Below the pieces are notes generated by a model. The model saw only the letters and a program-made list of their open reading frames with translations. It was not told the DNA's origin and searched no databases. Shown here one piece after another: positions 12,475 to 23,000 of a stretch of DNA of 64,000 nt. Where the stretch lies: assembly GCA_944990035.1 (NCBI GenBank), contig CALYLX010000088.1, forward strand, positions 151,139 to 215,138, in the 5' to 3' direction. Numbering within the stretch: position 1 is the first letter of the stretch; each line of letters opens with the position of its first letter. The stretch comes from Clitopilus passeckerianus. Lineage: Eukaryota > Basidiomycota > Agaricomycetes > Agaricales > Entolomataceae. A program made the position numbers and the translations under genes.

Positions 12475-12885
12475 TCAGGCAGCTGCAGCGATTGCGATGG
12501 GCTGGGCAGTGACAGAATCATTGAGGCTGAGGTTCTCCATGGCATCCTCAAACGTTTCCTCGTCTTCGCCACTATCCTCATCCTCTTCATCCTCTTCCTC
12601 TTGACCCGAAGCATCATCCTCGTCTTCTTCCTCATAATCCTCGTAATCAAGCTAAGAGCCTTGTGAGTGAAATGCTAACTTTCCAGAGCTATAGATACGT
12701 ACCGTATCATAAATAACACGTATTATAAGGCTACAGCTTGGACATGTTGCGATATCTTCATAGTTCGCCAGCTGTTTCTTCGAGATCTCGAAGCGGTCTC
12801 CGCAGGGACATGGGTAATGGTATACTCTCTTCTCGTCGTCCCAGACCATGTCTTCGATCTCAATCTCATCGTAGTAGGCTCCCAT
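12475..12885 (-). CDS. DPH3: Diphthamide biosynthesis protein 3 (DPH-type zinc finger)
   Basis: DPH3/KTI11 is the small iron- or zinc-binding electron donor to DPH1-DPH2 in diphthamide synthesis on eEF2; it also associates with the Elongator tRNA-modification pathway. Exon 1 starts [18 protein letters not shown] and contains the DPH-type finger with Cys26 and Cys28 (PCPCGD) and Cys48 and Cys51 (CPSC), then [10 protein letters not shown] single intron (about 12644-12704) leads to a very acidic tail ([12 protein letters not shown] to ENLSLND) ending in QPIAIAAAA. The acidic tail is longer than in yeast Dph3 but common in fungi. Start context and length (about 118 residues) fit, and all four metal-ligand cysteines are present. 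Confidence 0.95.
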
Positions 12886-13789
12886 TTCGCAGCAGAGTGC
12901 GTTTGGTTCGTTTAAGGTTCGTTAAATAGCTGGTAGCAGCGAGAATAGTAATACAGGCGAAAGATTAGTGGAGGTAGTAGGAAGGCATGAAATTTTGGCG
13001 TGACTCAAGCACCGTCACGATTAGAGATTAGATCCTCACGTAATCAGCACTGCCACTCGGATCGGCTAGTGTGGAATAATTGCCTCGTTTGCTCCCATCC
13101 GTCGGGCTCGTGGGTTGCAAACCTGATCTTGACGAGGCGCAACCACTTCAATTTGTTTCTATGTTTTGGCTTTTTCCCGGGCGGTTATCTGTGTGAATGA
13201 GTTGAGAGCCCTCATCATCGATCGATCGAGTCATAGATGATTTTTGTGTGCAATTGGAAAGGATGCCGGTGAAGCTCCAAGTGAAGCTCTCTGATCAATC
13301 ACCCGAAAGTTCTAGCCAAGATACCTGAGTATGAGGAAATTTCTCGATTGTGGGCCAATATAGAGACCAACGTCTTGCAAAGCAAAGCTAAGCTCAAGCC
13401 TTTCCATTGCGTTCTCCATCCTTGACAAGACTCTGAGGTGTTATCTGAAATGAAGAGGCGATGCTCGGTTAACCTTCCGCCTCGTGTAAAACGCGTGTTC
13501 GGGACAAGCGGCGAAATGACCCATGTCGATGCTCACTTGACCACCTCAAACTGTGTGATCAAACAGACAATCACCCGAGTAGACTGGACGTGAGGCAGCC
13601 TCGTGTCTGCTCATTGAAAAGTGCCAATGGCAATTTTAAGATCCCCTTCCTTTCTGTTAGACCCCGCCCTTTCCCTTGTACTCTCTGCACTTTGTACATC
13701 CCGTACAACAAGGCATTCGGTTGCCTTCACTCACTGACGTAACAATAACTTGAGGGTATATCTCAGCTGTTATTATACAACTATACACC
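12886..13789. promoter_or_regulatory. Shared upstream region of DPH3 and the coiled-coil gene
   Basis: About 900 bp between divergently transcribed genes. It contains a CT-rich pyrimidine tract at about 13635-13690, typical of fungal promoters, and a TATA-like attatacaactataca just before the ATG at 13790. A short self-complementary stretch (tgcctcgt/acgaggcg, about 13081-13138) was noted but does not fold as a tRNA. No open frame is supported. Confidence 0.4.
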
Positions 13790-15292
13790 ATGGGCTTTAC
13801 TATCCCCGCTATCGACCTCTCATCAGCTGCCGAAGCCACTCTGCCAATCCCTGGCACATCCGCCTCAGTCCCCATCCTCCTCACCGCATCCGTCGTTCTC
13901 CTCGCCGTCGACGCTTCTATGCAAGCCTATCATGGTCGAGGTCGATCATCGCAGCAATCAGTACCCATCTTAGCCCCCGCCGAACCCACCCGACCCAGTG
14001 GCGCCTCATGCCAACCCCAACTATCTCAACTCGTCTCCAAGACCAAACGCATCCTAGGCGAAGTGCAAACGCTCGAGAAGCAGCTTTCCGTTAAGAAAAG
14101 CCGTCGTGAACAACAACCTCGTCGTCTCCCTGAATCCCCCAGCCACTTCGTTACCCGGCCGCAAGCCACGAGGCAGGGTGGGGTGACATGTACTGTCGAG
14201 CCCGAATCCAGCAAATCTGTCACTCCCGAATTCTCCTCCTTCTGCGAACGTCTCCTCCTCGTCAACCAGATCCGAAAGCAGGAGAAGGAGTTGAAGGTGC
14301 TTCGTGCTTCCGAGAAGGAGCTCAAGCGCGAGCACAACGACAAATCCTTCAACTCCTTCTGCGACCAACTCCTCTTCTGGAACCGCGTATGGAAGCTTGA
14401 ACGGGAGGTGAAGGAGTTGGTTGAGAACGGCGAGAGGTTGAAGAGGAACAGGATCGCGGCGATCACCACGGCTGCGAAGAGGATGGTCGAAGATGTGCAG
14501 AAGGAACGTATGATCGGGGAGTTGGTGAAGGATATGAACGACGAGATGGACGGATACAAGGGGGAAATCGAGGAGCTCAAGGAGCAACACGAGAAGGAGC
14601 TCTTGGACGTCCATGGGGAGTGGTTGAAGGAGTACATGGCGTTGAGGAGGGAATTAGAATCCCTCCGCTTGTCGCAGACGGCCCGGCTCGCAGAGCAAGC
14701 AGTGAGCAACGAGATGGAGGACTCATTGGTCGAGCGTATGAAGGCTGGGCAGCAGAAGGTCGCCGAGCTGGAAGCCAATCTCGCCGAATACGAGGAGGCT
14801 TCCCTGGAGACCACGGACACCGCCGTCGACTCCCACCCAGGAGACCTAACCCTCGTCGACTTCGACGACCTTTCCGACGACGAAAGCACCGATGTCGAGC
14901 CATGCATGTCCGAACTCTCCACCTCCAGCACTTGCGTATCCGCATCAGCAAACAAAATCACCATCCCCCTCCCATCCCGCAAACGCTGCATTAGTGTGCA
15001 CTCCTCGAAGGGTTCCCTGCTTTTCAGCACTTCTTCCCATACGAAACCCGGTTTTGGTGACGAGACCGTGTTTGAATTCAAGCCCATCATTGTCGACAGC
15101 GCTGCATCAAAGGCAGCTCTTACAGCCAGCTTAGCTGGTCTGACACGTTCCTGTAATCATTCTGGCAGACCGCAGGCGGTCCTTAACCGAACGTCATCGA
15201 TATCGTCGTTGAAACGGCCCAGCTCGCTGAATAAAAGCGCGGTGGCGAGTAGCGGAGGCGCGATGAAACCGAGAGCACCTTGGAGGGTATAG
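13790..15292 (+). CDS. Intronless coiled-coil protein of unknown function
   Basis: A single 500-residue open frame without introns. Residues about 1-45 are hydrophobic (IPAIDLSSAAEATLPIPG, then SVPILLTASVVLLAVD), consistent with one membrane anchor near the N-terminus. Residues about 80-340 are highly charged K/E-rich heptads, for example EKELKVLRASEKELKREH and RMVEDVQKERMIGELVKDM, predicting long coiled coils. The rest is Ser/Thr- and Asp-rich and probably disordered, ending near MKPRAPWRV. The repeated phrase FCERLLLVNQIRKQEKELK / FCDQLLFWNRVWKLEREVK (about residues 146-165 and 185-203) indicates an internal duplication. I do not recognise a family; an anchored tether or scaffold is only a guess. 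A long antisense frame over the same DNA is treated as a shadow. Confidence 0.8.
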   Translation: MGFTIPAIDLSSAAEATLPIPGTSASVPILLTASVVLLAVDASMQAYHGRGRSSQQSVPILAPAEPTRPSGASCQPQLSQLVSKTKRILGEVQTLEKQLSVKKSRREQQPRRLPESPSHFVTRPQATRQGGVTCTVEPESSKSVTPEFSSFCERLLLVNQIRKQEKELKVLRASEKELKREHNDKSFNSFCDQLLFWNRVWKLEREVKELVENGERLKRNRIAAITTAAKRMVEDVQKERMIGELVKDMNDEMDGYKGEIEELKEQHEKELLDVHGEWLKEYMALRRELESLRLSQTARLAEQAVSNEMEDSLVERMKAGQQKVAELEANLAEYEEASLETTDTAVDSHPGDLTLVDFDDLSDDESTDVEPCMSELSTSSTCVSASANKITIPLPSRKRCISVHSSKGSLLFSTSSHTKPGFGDETVFEFKPIIVDSAASKAALTASLAGLTRSCNHSGRPQAVLNRTSSISSLKRPSSLNKSAVASSGGAMKPRAPWRV

Positions 15293-15568
15293 GCCCTTGC
15301 ATACAGGTGTGTTTGAGGAGATACCCGCGTGGTGGTAGGATGTCGATCATCCCCATCTGCTTTTATGGATACCCTTATTGTTTGCGAACCCGCTGGCCAT
15401 TAGGGACTGGTGTGGTCTTCTAGTAGATCGTTTACGACATGTATCACGACATTCAATGATATGCTCTTGAAATTAAGCCTTTGGTGTCTTGAAACGAGCA
15501 GGCCTATGCAGCAAAAGTTGAGTCATCAGAGGGGCGAAGATTGTTGGGATGCGCAGACTTACCGTTCA
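15293..15568. other. Convergent intergenic region
   Basis: A tail-to-tail gap between the coiled-coil gene and MRM2. It looks like ordinary 3'-UTR sequence. Confidence 0.5.
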
Positions 15569-16471
15569 TTAACCTTGCCACCCTCTGCAAAGGAAGTAGC
15601 CTTCTCGTGATTCGGCACGGCTAGCATCAGGTTTGATGTAGTAAACATCACGGAAGTTGGGCTTTAGAGTTTGGTCCCGAAATTCTTGCAAAAGTGGGTG
15701 GACAAAGTGTTTCATCCTATTCCAATATCAGCATCAAGTCCAGAACTGGAACAAGGAAAACAAAACTTACAGCAACACGCCACCAGTAGGGCGCCCAATC
15801 TCCTGTGCCGACCGAAGGTGAAGTTCGGCGAAATTGAACACGGCATGGCAAATGTCCAAGCTAGACTGTGTATCGCAAATATCGTTCCCAGTAAGGTTTG
15901 CAGCCATGTCGGAAAGAACCACGTCAACTCTTTGGCTTCGAGCGCCATTGGATCGTAGAGTGTTTCGAAGCAAGCCGTCCGCTCGCTCGGAGAGAAAATC
16001 TGCTTGGATAGTATGAACCCCATTGATAGGTTCCATACGCAACAAATCCAAGGCAACAATAACACCCCGCCCTTGAGGTTGTTCCTCCACGTCATCAATG
16101 TTAAGAGGGTCGAAAGTATCTTGAACGGGAGGTGACCTTGCAGGGACGGCTTCGGAACCTTCTTGCGAGAGTTCGGACTGCTTGGTGCTTCTAGGATTGG
16201 TGGTTGTTCGAAGCCAGCCGAGTTCTCCTGCAACGACTTGACTCCAGCCGCCAGGAGCCGCCCCTAGGTCAACAACCACGTTGACGTCGTTCTTATTCAA
16301 GAATCCCCATTTCTGGTCTATCTCGAGCAATTTGAAAGCGGCGCGTGAGCGATAGTTTGCAGCATTGGAAGCGCGTTCTTTGACGTATGGGTCTTTGGAC
16401 TGGCGTTGTAACCAACGCTTCGAGGCTCCTGAAGCAGACTTGAACAAGACGTTGGTACCACGAAAGACCAT
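15569..16471 (-). CDS. MRM2: Mitochondrial 21S rRNA 2'-O-ribose methyltransferase (RrmJ/FtsJ family)
   Basis: An FtsJ-family SAM-dependent methyltransferase, best fitting MRM2, which methylates a uridine of the mitochondrial large-subunit rRNA A-loop. The basic N-terminus (FRGTNVLFKSASGASKRWLQ) fits a mitochondrial presequence. DPYVKERASNAANYRSRAAFKLLEI is the family opening with the first catalytic Lys region; VVDLGAAPGGWSQV is the SAM motif I; VDVVLSDMAANLTGND is motif IV with the catalytic Asp. One intron near 15719-15768 leads to the last exon MKHFVHPLLQEFR, KPDASRAESREGYFLCRGWQG, where SR.ES.E is the usual C-terminal signature. An insertion of about 50 residues (QSELSQEGSEAVP to NIDDVEEQ) lies after motif I. 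Translation stops at 15569. The gene is intact. Confidence 0.92.
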
Positions 16472-16620
16472 GCGCGAATGTTTTGGTCAGAACCACGTCT
16501 CGACATCGCAGACAAAGTTGAACTCTTGTTTGCCTGCACAACCGTTTGCAAACAAATGATCATCTTTTCCGGCAACTCTCATCATCCTGGTGGCCTATCA
16601 CCTTTAGGAGGGTCAACTCA
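16472..16620. promoter_or_regulatory. Compact bidirectional promoter (MRM2 / TFIIIC subunit)
   Basis: Only 149 bp separate the two start codons, which face outward. Both transcripts must start inside or very near this interval. No clear TATA box is seen. Co-regulation is an inference from the spacing only. Confidence 0.6.
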
Positions 16621-17397
16621 ATGGCTCTAAGTGGCAAACCATATCCTACACTGGTTCCTGGCTATAGACAAGTCGAGGACTTTGGTTCCGATGAAGAATA
16701 TGAAAGCGAAGAAGAGGTCTCATACGTGACTCTGGATTTAGGCAGCATCGAGCCTACTTTAGTTCCAAGTTCATCAACGTACAGACTCATTGCAAGTCCT
16801 GCCTTATCAAAACAACCAGTGGCTGCTACTTCATGGATTCTGTAGGGTCTTGATACACCTACTCCTTTTCTTCAATTATCTGGCACCATATTGAAGGGAC
16901 GCCATGAGTCCCTTCTTGGCACTGAACTGATCTTTACGGAAGGGAAAGGTACGTTCCTAGTCTACTTCGGAGGAGCTTCATCCTCATAGCTTCGATTTTT
17001 TAACTCAGATGTGAACGACAAGGGGAAACGCGCAGTTAATCATCTGGCAAATACCGAGCAACGCATCTGCTTCCGGGAAGTACAACTACAGCCTAAGGAC
17101 ATCACAGAAGATATGGAGCTTTCCCAGCTTGACCAGGAGGACGATAAGCCTATGAACGGGGAAATTACCCTTCCCATCGACCCTGCACTACAAGAAGAAG
17201 AGGCTTCAACCGTCAACCGTTTGACAGGGAAGGATGCCCCTCGCCCACGCTCACCGAAGACAACAAGAAGAAAGAGCGATTCTCAGGCCCGTCGTAAGGG
17301 CAAGGGGAAAGGTAAGGAGAAGGAGAAAGATGCAGAGGATGCGATAGAGCCAAACGGAGACGACGACATAGAAGACATGTATGTTGATGATGTATAA
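16621..17397 (+). CDS. TFIIIC triple-barrel subunit (Tfc7/Sfc7/GTF3C6-like)
   Basis: The protein belongs to the TFIIIC subunit 6 family, which forms half of a triple-barrel heterodimer in the tauA lobe of TFIIIC, the RNA polymerase III assembly factor. After an acidic start (GSDEEYESEEEVSYVTLDLG), the segment EPTLVPSSSTYRLI joins to GLDTPTPFLQLSGTILKGRH and then LLGTELIFTEGK, the conserved barrel core. The first intron (16792-16845, 54 nt) begins GCAAGT and ends TAG, so it is a GC-AG intron; phase and conservation force this choice. A second intron near 16949-17009 leads to DVNDKGKRAVNHLANTEQ. The C-terminal half is basic and acidic by turns (KGKGKGKEKEKD then DDIEDMYVDDV) and probably disordered. 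About 220 residues. Confidence 0.82.
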
Positions 17398-20039
17398 TGC
17401 AAGTTCTAAATTTCATACTTCTACACGCGGTTGTCACGGTGGACCTTGAACAAACATATCCCTTCATCCTGAGGGTCTCGTGGGTATGCCTTTCTCTTCG
17501 CTATGTTTTAGCCCCGAATCAATCAAACATCTAGCATATCAGGTCTCCAATCTCTTCCGTGGTGTGCCACACAATCCGGAACAAGTTGCGATACGACTTC
17601 ACAACGAAACAACTTAGATTTTCTGAATTTCTGGTGCCCCGCTTTTAACTCATTTACCTGAAGTTTAGCGTGATTATTTCCTGCACCGGAAGTAGGAGAT
17701 CTCTCCGGGCTGTGCAAGCATTGTCGACAGGTGGAATCTTGTCGCTATTTCCCCTCGCCCAGAACAGCTTTAACGGGGCTCCAGAGGTGTCCAGACACAT
17801 CTCATGAATCCCTGAATTCCTCTATCAATAGTAACAAAAAAGGTAAGCCGCGACAAGCGGTTTTCTCTCCGTCAGGTTCGCCCGAATTCGATGATTTATG
17901 GCGTTATTTGGGTAGGACAATTGACAGACGATATGGTCCGTAGGCAACATATAGTAACTGAGATACATTGCGCAGGTAAATAATCAGCGCCGAGGGCCAC
18001 ATGAATTGTTCGTCGCAATGCGGCTCCACTGCGCCGTTGGTTAAGACACTCTTGATCAATGGAAGGCCCTGGAAGCTTGAAAGCTTCGTGTTCTTGCCAA
18101 GTAAATAATGATAATAATGAGTAGCACCATGCGACCAGAATTTTACCTGAGCTTCTGGCCGTTTTTGGGTAAGAATTGAGAGCAAGGTGCGAGGACAAAA
18201 ATGGGAGATCGTCGAACGATTCAGGGGCCCCCTTCCTACTGTTCCCTGGAGGACTGGCTGATGAGAGCTCGAATGAAATCTAGACAGAGTGAATAACCAG
18301 CTGGAAAATCGCCTCCTAAGTGGAGAGGAGAGCTTGATTTTGAAAAACCTGGCATCCCTCGAGGATGCGGGCCACCTTTTCTGGCTCGTACGAGAATGCA
18401 TTCTTGATGCCGAACCTGCGGCTCGGGATATTTTCAGGTCCTGACATCTTTGATGAAGAGGCTTCATGTTCCTAACAGATCTACGCAATCGGTGACATTA
18501 GCTTTCGACTCAGCCTTTCCGCAACTTTATCTCTCCGTTTCCAGAGTATATCAAATCAGAGAAACTCTCGAATCTCAATGATGCGGACAAATACTGACTG
18601 CGTCATCACCTTCTTCATTATGCGACAGTACGCGGTATCGATTACTCTTTCGAATAGAGAAGCGTGTTCAAGTTGCTATTCCTCGGATGCAAGTAATCTT
18701 CGTTGATTTAGCATCTTGAGCAGGCACCCCGCAGTTGACCGCATCAGCCCACTTGCCCACTTGGTGGTTGTTATGAATCGATAAGATTCCGGTATGAGTG
18801 AAACCGAGAGCCGCGAGGTCACAAGGAGGTTCCGCTTCGAGGATGCTCATCATCTCTGATAGGGCGGCCTTTACTGGGCTATGGTCTGCAAGGATCGCCT
18901 GCAATACTCCTGAAATCCAGCAGACAGCGTCAATGGATTGGCGATGACCTGAGTGTCAAACGCTTCCTTATGGATTTGATTGCCCGTCTTTTACGAAAGA
19001 GAATTCACTGAGCGGTGGTTTGAAGACGACGCTCATCCAGGAAGCTTTGGGAAGGGGGGATAAATGGAGACGAATCCGGCGCATCCGGTTCGTCAAACCA
19101 ACCGAGGATCCGTAAAGAAAACAAAGGCTTCCGGAAGCAAATGCATGAGCCAGGAGAAGTCATTCGAAGCGAATCATCAGACCTCAGGTCTGACACATGG
19201 CGATTAGGGATGTCCTTGTAGCGCGGAGTTATCAAGAGGGCGAGTGGAGCAGCTTAAAGCCTCCTATGTCGTGGAAAACATAGACGAGTGGTATTGAATT
19301 GAGATGGTACCACAGCCGAGTGACATTGACAAGAGGAATGCAAGTGACAACCCACGGGGCTACATGGAAGCGACGATATTCTTGACAAAGGCCGAGCAGC
19401 CTAAACTCTAACGGTATCAGGCAGTTTCACACCAGCTGTCTGGTCCGATACAATCAAGAACTTGGCCTGGATTTGGTGCTCTGAATGGACAATGGGAAGG
19501 GGCATCATTCAGTGATCCCCGCTGAGATTGGAACTTTGGTAGCAAAAAAGATGTGGGAAACGCGTGCCCGCAAAAAGACCAACGTTCCATATAACGACCA
19601 GCACAGCGCTGAGAGGTGTTTCTTCCACTGCCTACATCTTGTTACGACCTTGTACCATATTCAAGCCTAAACCGCCTAATTCTGAAATCTAATACGATAC
19701 CACCTTTCTCAAAAAACGGGGACCTGATACGTAAGCGAAGCGACCAGAAGCATTCTTGACCCCTAGGTAGAGAAGTCACATAAATTGACCTGAAAAGGCT
19801 TTACGAACGACATCGGATAGATTTCGCAGCAATTTGACAAGACTTTATTATCCGCCAGACCTTTCTCCTACCTCCACCTTGAGCAGATCCCTTCGGCGCT
19901 ACAGATCATCGGCCCAAAAGTACCTCCGACTCTACTTGTTGCCAGGTAAGCCACCGAATGGTGATTGAATGGTTATCGAACTGCCTAATATACTAATTCA
20001 TGAATGTTTCTTGCATCGACGGACAGAACCCTGCCTTCA
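17398..20039. other. Gene-poor stretch with scattered open frames
   Basis: About 2.6 kb with no gene I can support fully. A 194-codon minus-strand frame (17904-18488) is low in homology-like motifs and reads as chance. Minus-strand pieces at 18668-19235 are listed separately as a possible remnant. The last 100 bp probably hold the 5' UTR of the downstream regulator, with a likely UTR intron at about 19947-20026 (GTAAGC..CAG). Confidence 0.4.
18668..19235 (-). pseudogene. Possible remnant of an F-box/LRR-like gene
   Basis: Two minus-strand frames look coding. 19235-19005 contains RKPLFSLRILGWFDEPDAPD and 18904-18668 contains QAILADHSPVKAALSEMMS followed by LAALGFTHTGILSIHNNHQ. Style and leucine spacing recall the C-terminal part of basidiomycete F-box/LRR proteins. 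I could not find donor and acceptor sites that join them in phase, nor a start or F-box upstream, so a broken copy is more likely than a working gene. The family assignment is a guess. Confidence 0.25.
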
Positions 20040-23000
20040 ATGCTGCCGTCACAACAAGGAAGAACTAATGCCGGTCACCCCAACCCGAGGGTAGACAGCA
20101 GTTCTTTGAATCCGTCTTCCTCGACGTTCCCGCGTGGTAAGTACACGCCCATCGAAGTTAACTTTTTTTTCTTTCTAAACGTTTTGTATTTCAGAGCGTC
20201 AGGCCACTTCATCCCAAGCAAACGTTGATAACTCTTGGTACTATTCCGCTGGGCCTTCCAATCAACCCGCCAACCCTGCTGCTAGCTCCTCGTCTGATAT
20301 GATTGGTCCTACTCCTGCTTTCTATGACCCGGAAGCCGCTGCTCGTCAAGCTGACAGCGCTGCTCAATATCAGCAATGGCTTAACAGCTACAGCGGTCAA
20401 CAGCATCAGCAACAGCAGCAAGACATACACGCCTACCGGACGTCGCAACACCAACAAGTATATCCGCAGCAGCAGCATCAGCAGCCAGCTCAGCAACAAC
20501 AACAATACCCATACTCTCAGGGGGCGTCTTATTCCGCCCAATATTCTATGGGCGCTGCGACACTGACCGCTCAGCACGGCGGGGTACATCCTGGAGAAGC
20601 TGGCCAATTCGTACAACAGCAGCAACAACAAGTTTACGACCCATATAACGACTATTCCTCGACCGCGCAGCAGCAGCCGGTCACCGGTTCTCATACACCG
20701 GATCCCGGATACACCTACCCTCACTCGACGAACCCTTCAGGCTATCAATCCTACAATACCTCGGCTCCTCAACAACACCCACAGCCTCAAGGAGGACATC
20801 CTCAGGTCGCGACCCAAAGTCAAGGAGGAAATATTCACAACTATCCCACCAATCCCGGTGCTTATTCCTCAGACTCGTTGCAGCCAGTTGCTCAGCTCAA
20901 CCGCCCGACTTCGAACCCGTCCTCCGTATCGCCAACATCAGTCACTTGGCCGGAGGAGGTATACTCGTCTGGGCAATCAAGCTTCAACCCTGCTTCCTCA
21001 TCGAGCTCTCTATCCAACGCTGTGCCACCGACGACCAGTAGTAGGGGATCAGCCAACCCATCACCGGCCCAGCCTCCTCGAGCACCACCCGCTACGACGG
21101 AAACTACACCCACTCGGCAGAAGCGCCCTGCGCCTCAAGCTTCACAGCCGTCGAAGCCGTCACCTTCAGGCCAACAGCAGCAGCAACAGCAGACGCAGTC
21201 ACAGCAGCCATCAGCTAGCACTCAGGCGGCTCCTACAGAAAAACCTTCGACTAAGCGCAGGCGCAAGAACCCTGCACCTGCAGTCAAAGAAACCCTGTAC
21301 ACCTTCACGGGAAGTGACTCCGATAGTGACGATGACGGCTACGGGGGAGGCATCAGTGTAGGAATGGGTGGCTTGGGTGTAATGTCTTCCGGTGGACGAA
21401 ACTCTCGATTGTAAGTGCTTTCCAAGAAAAACAATCGGAATGTATTCTGATCAATGCACCTTCTTCTTATATCCTTCACCCTTCCCTCTAACGGTCCTGT
21501 ATCGTCTCCGTTTTCTCATCGGCGCCTCTCTTCCACCTCAACCCCGCCGATGTATCCTTCTATGGAATCAACGTTGTATCGACCCTGCTGGCTCATGGCG
21601 GTCATGCGTTGATGTTCATAACATTTTATGAACTGTCGTGTATCAACACCGCGCGACATAATCCGGGGTTCGACACTCCGCGACTATTCAACGGATTGTC
21701 GGTGGCCGACTGCATTGGGCGCCCCGACCACCTCACTGTTCGCTTACAACTTTGTTCTCTTTGCCCTTGTTTGGCTACACCCTTGATTTGATTATTTTCT
21801 CTTATTTGGTCATCTCCCAAATCTGGTAATCTCAATCACTTCGCGCTCACCTCCCTCTTCACAATCGACATGTTTGAACTTCATCAATATCATGATCTTT
21901 CATCGATACTTCTGCTTTCCGTCTTTCTCTACTTTACTCTGACCCCTTTCGTATGTATTGACTTTGCCGTGGTGCCCTTCAATTCGGTTCCCCTGCCCTC
22001 TTCATCACGCCCCGCACTGCCTCGTTGCATGGACGAACACTCCGGTGTTTCTACCTCCCCGAACCGTCCTTGGATCTCCAACGAATGACAAACCGTATCT
22101 ATTGCCACGCCGTTGACGCGTCCACGTTCACCCGACGCACCTCTATGCACGCGTTTGCTTTTCGGGTACCCTTTACCGACTTTTCCGTCTGGAACGTCCA
22201 AAATTTGCATTCCGTGTCGATTACGCGCGTTTTTTCCGCAGGCCTGGAGCTTGCACACACTGCAAAAAACTCAAGGTACGATAATTCACGTCAAATCCAC
22301 CCTCCAATGCAGTGGCAGCCGGCACTATCGCATGCTGAGTGTGTCTCGTGCCTCTGCCGTCTGCCCTCTCTGCTGTGTTCCGTTGCTGCGTATGCTGACG
22401 TTCCGATCCTTTTTCATTATGCGCTATCCTCAAATTTCACCAATTCGGAATACTCGTTCTATTCAATGCAATGCCTGCCGATCCCCTGATTGGTGCTACT
22501 TCCCCCGACTTTCCATTTATGGGCAAACAATCCTCCGGTCAATTCTGTCAACCCCGCCTTTTCCGACGACATTTCTTCAACTGCGGACATCGACTCCTCG
22601 AATTTTGCTATGTCATGACGTCGACCATCGTCAAAAACTGTCGTGGAACAACGAAATTACACGCTGCGCACACTAACAGATGAAATGCGACTTCCCAACC
22701 GGCGATAATACCTGCAGAAGATGCAAGTCGAGTGGCCACGTTTGTATTGTGGAAGGGAGAAAACCGCGGACGGCGCCTAAGTAAGTCTAGTCCTTCTGAT
22801 GTCTCTTTTCTTTTCCGTCTTTTTTTCGTTCCTACCTGGCGCACACATCGACGGACAATCCTCCTCCGGATCATTGATGGGTCCTGCCACCGAAGGAAGG
22901 CTTAAATCTCGGCTACCATTTATGGTACTATCGCCGTAGTGAGCGGTCGAGTGGTCCAAAATGCACGCTCGACAGGGCGACCTGCGGATGGAATATAAAA

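Noticed and set aside
13075..13145. Stem tgcctcgt/acgaggcg enclosing a small ggtt-aacc hairpin, tRNA-like at first sight
   Set aside because: The spacing is too short and no D arm or anticodon arm forms; the outer stem has a mismatch.
14026..15090. 354-codon open frame on the minus strand
   Set aside because: It is antisense to the coiled-coil gene; its Ser/Phe/Leu-rich composition is what the reverse of K/E-rich coding DNA gives.
17904..18488. 194-codon minus-strand frame
   Set aside because: No start context, domain or codon pattern supports it; it may be chance in a gene-poor stretch.
20209..20724. 171-codon Leu-rich minus-strand frame
   Set aside because: It mirrors the CAG/CAA repeats of the Q-rich regulator.
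21655..21700. tRNA T-arm-like ggttcgacactcc
   Set aside because: No matching A box, anticodon arm or acceptor stem could be placed around it.
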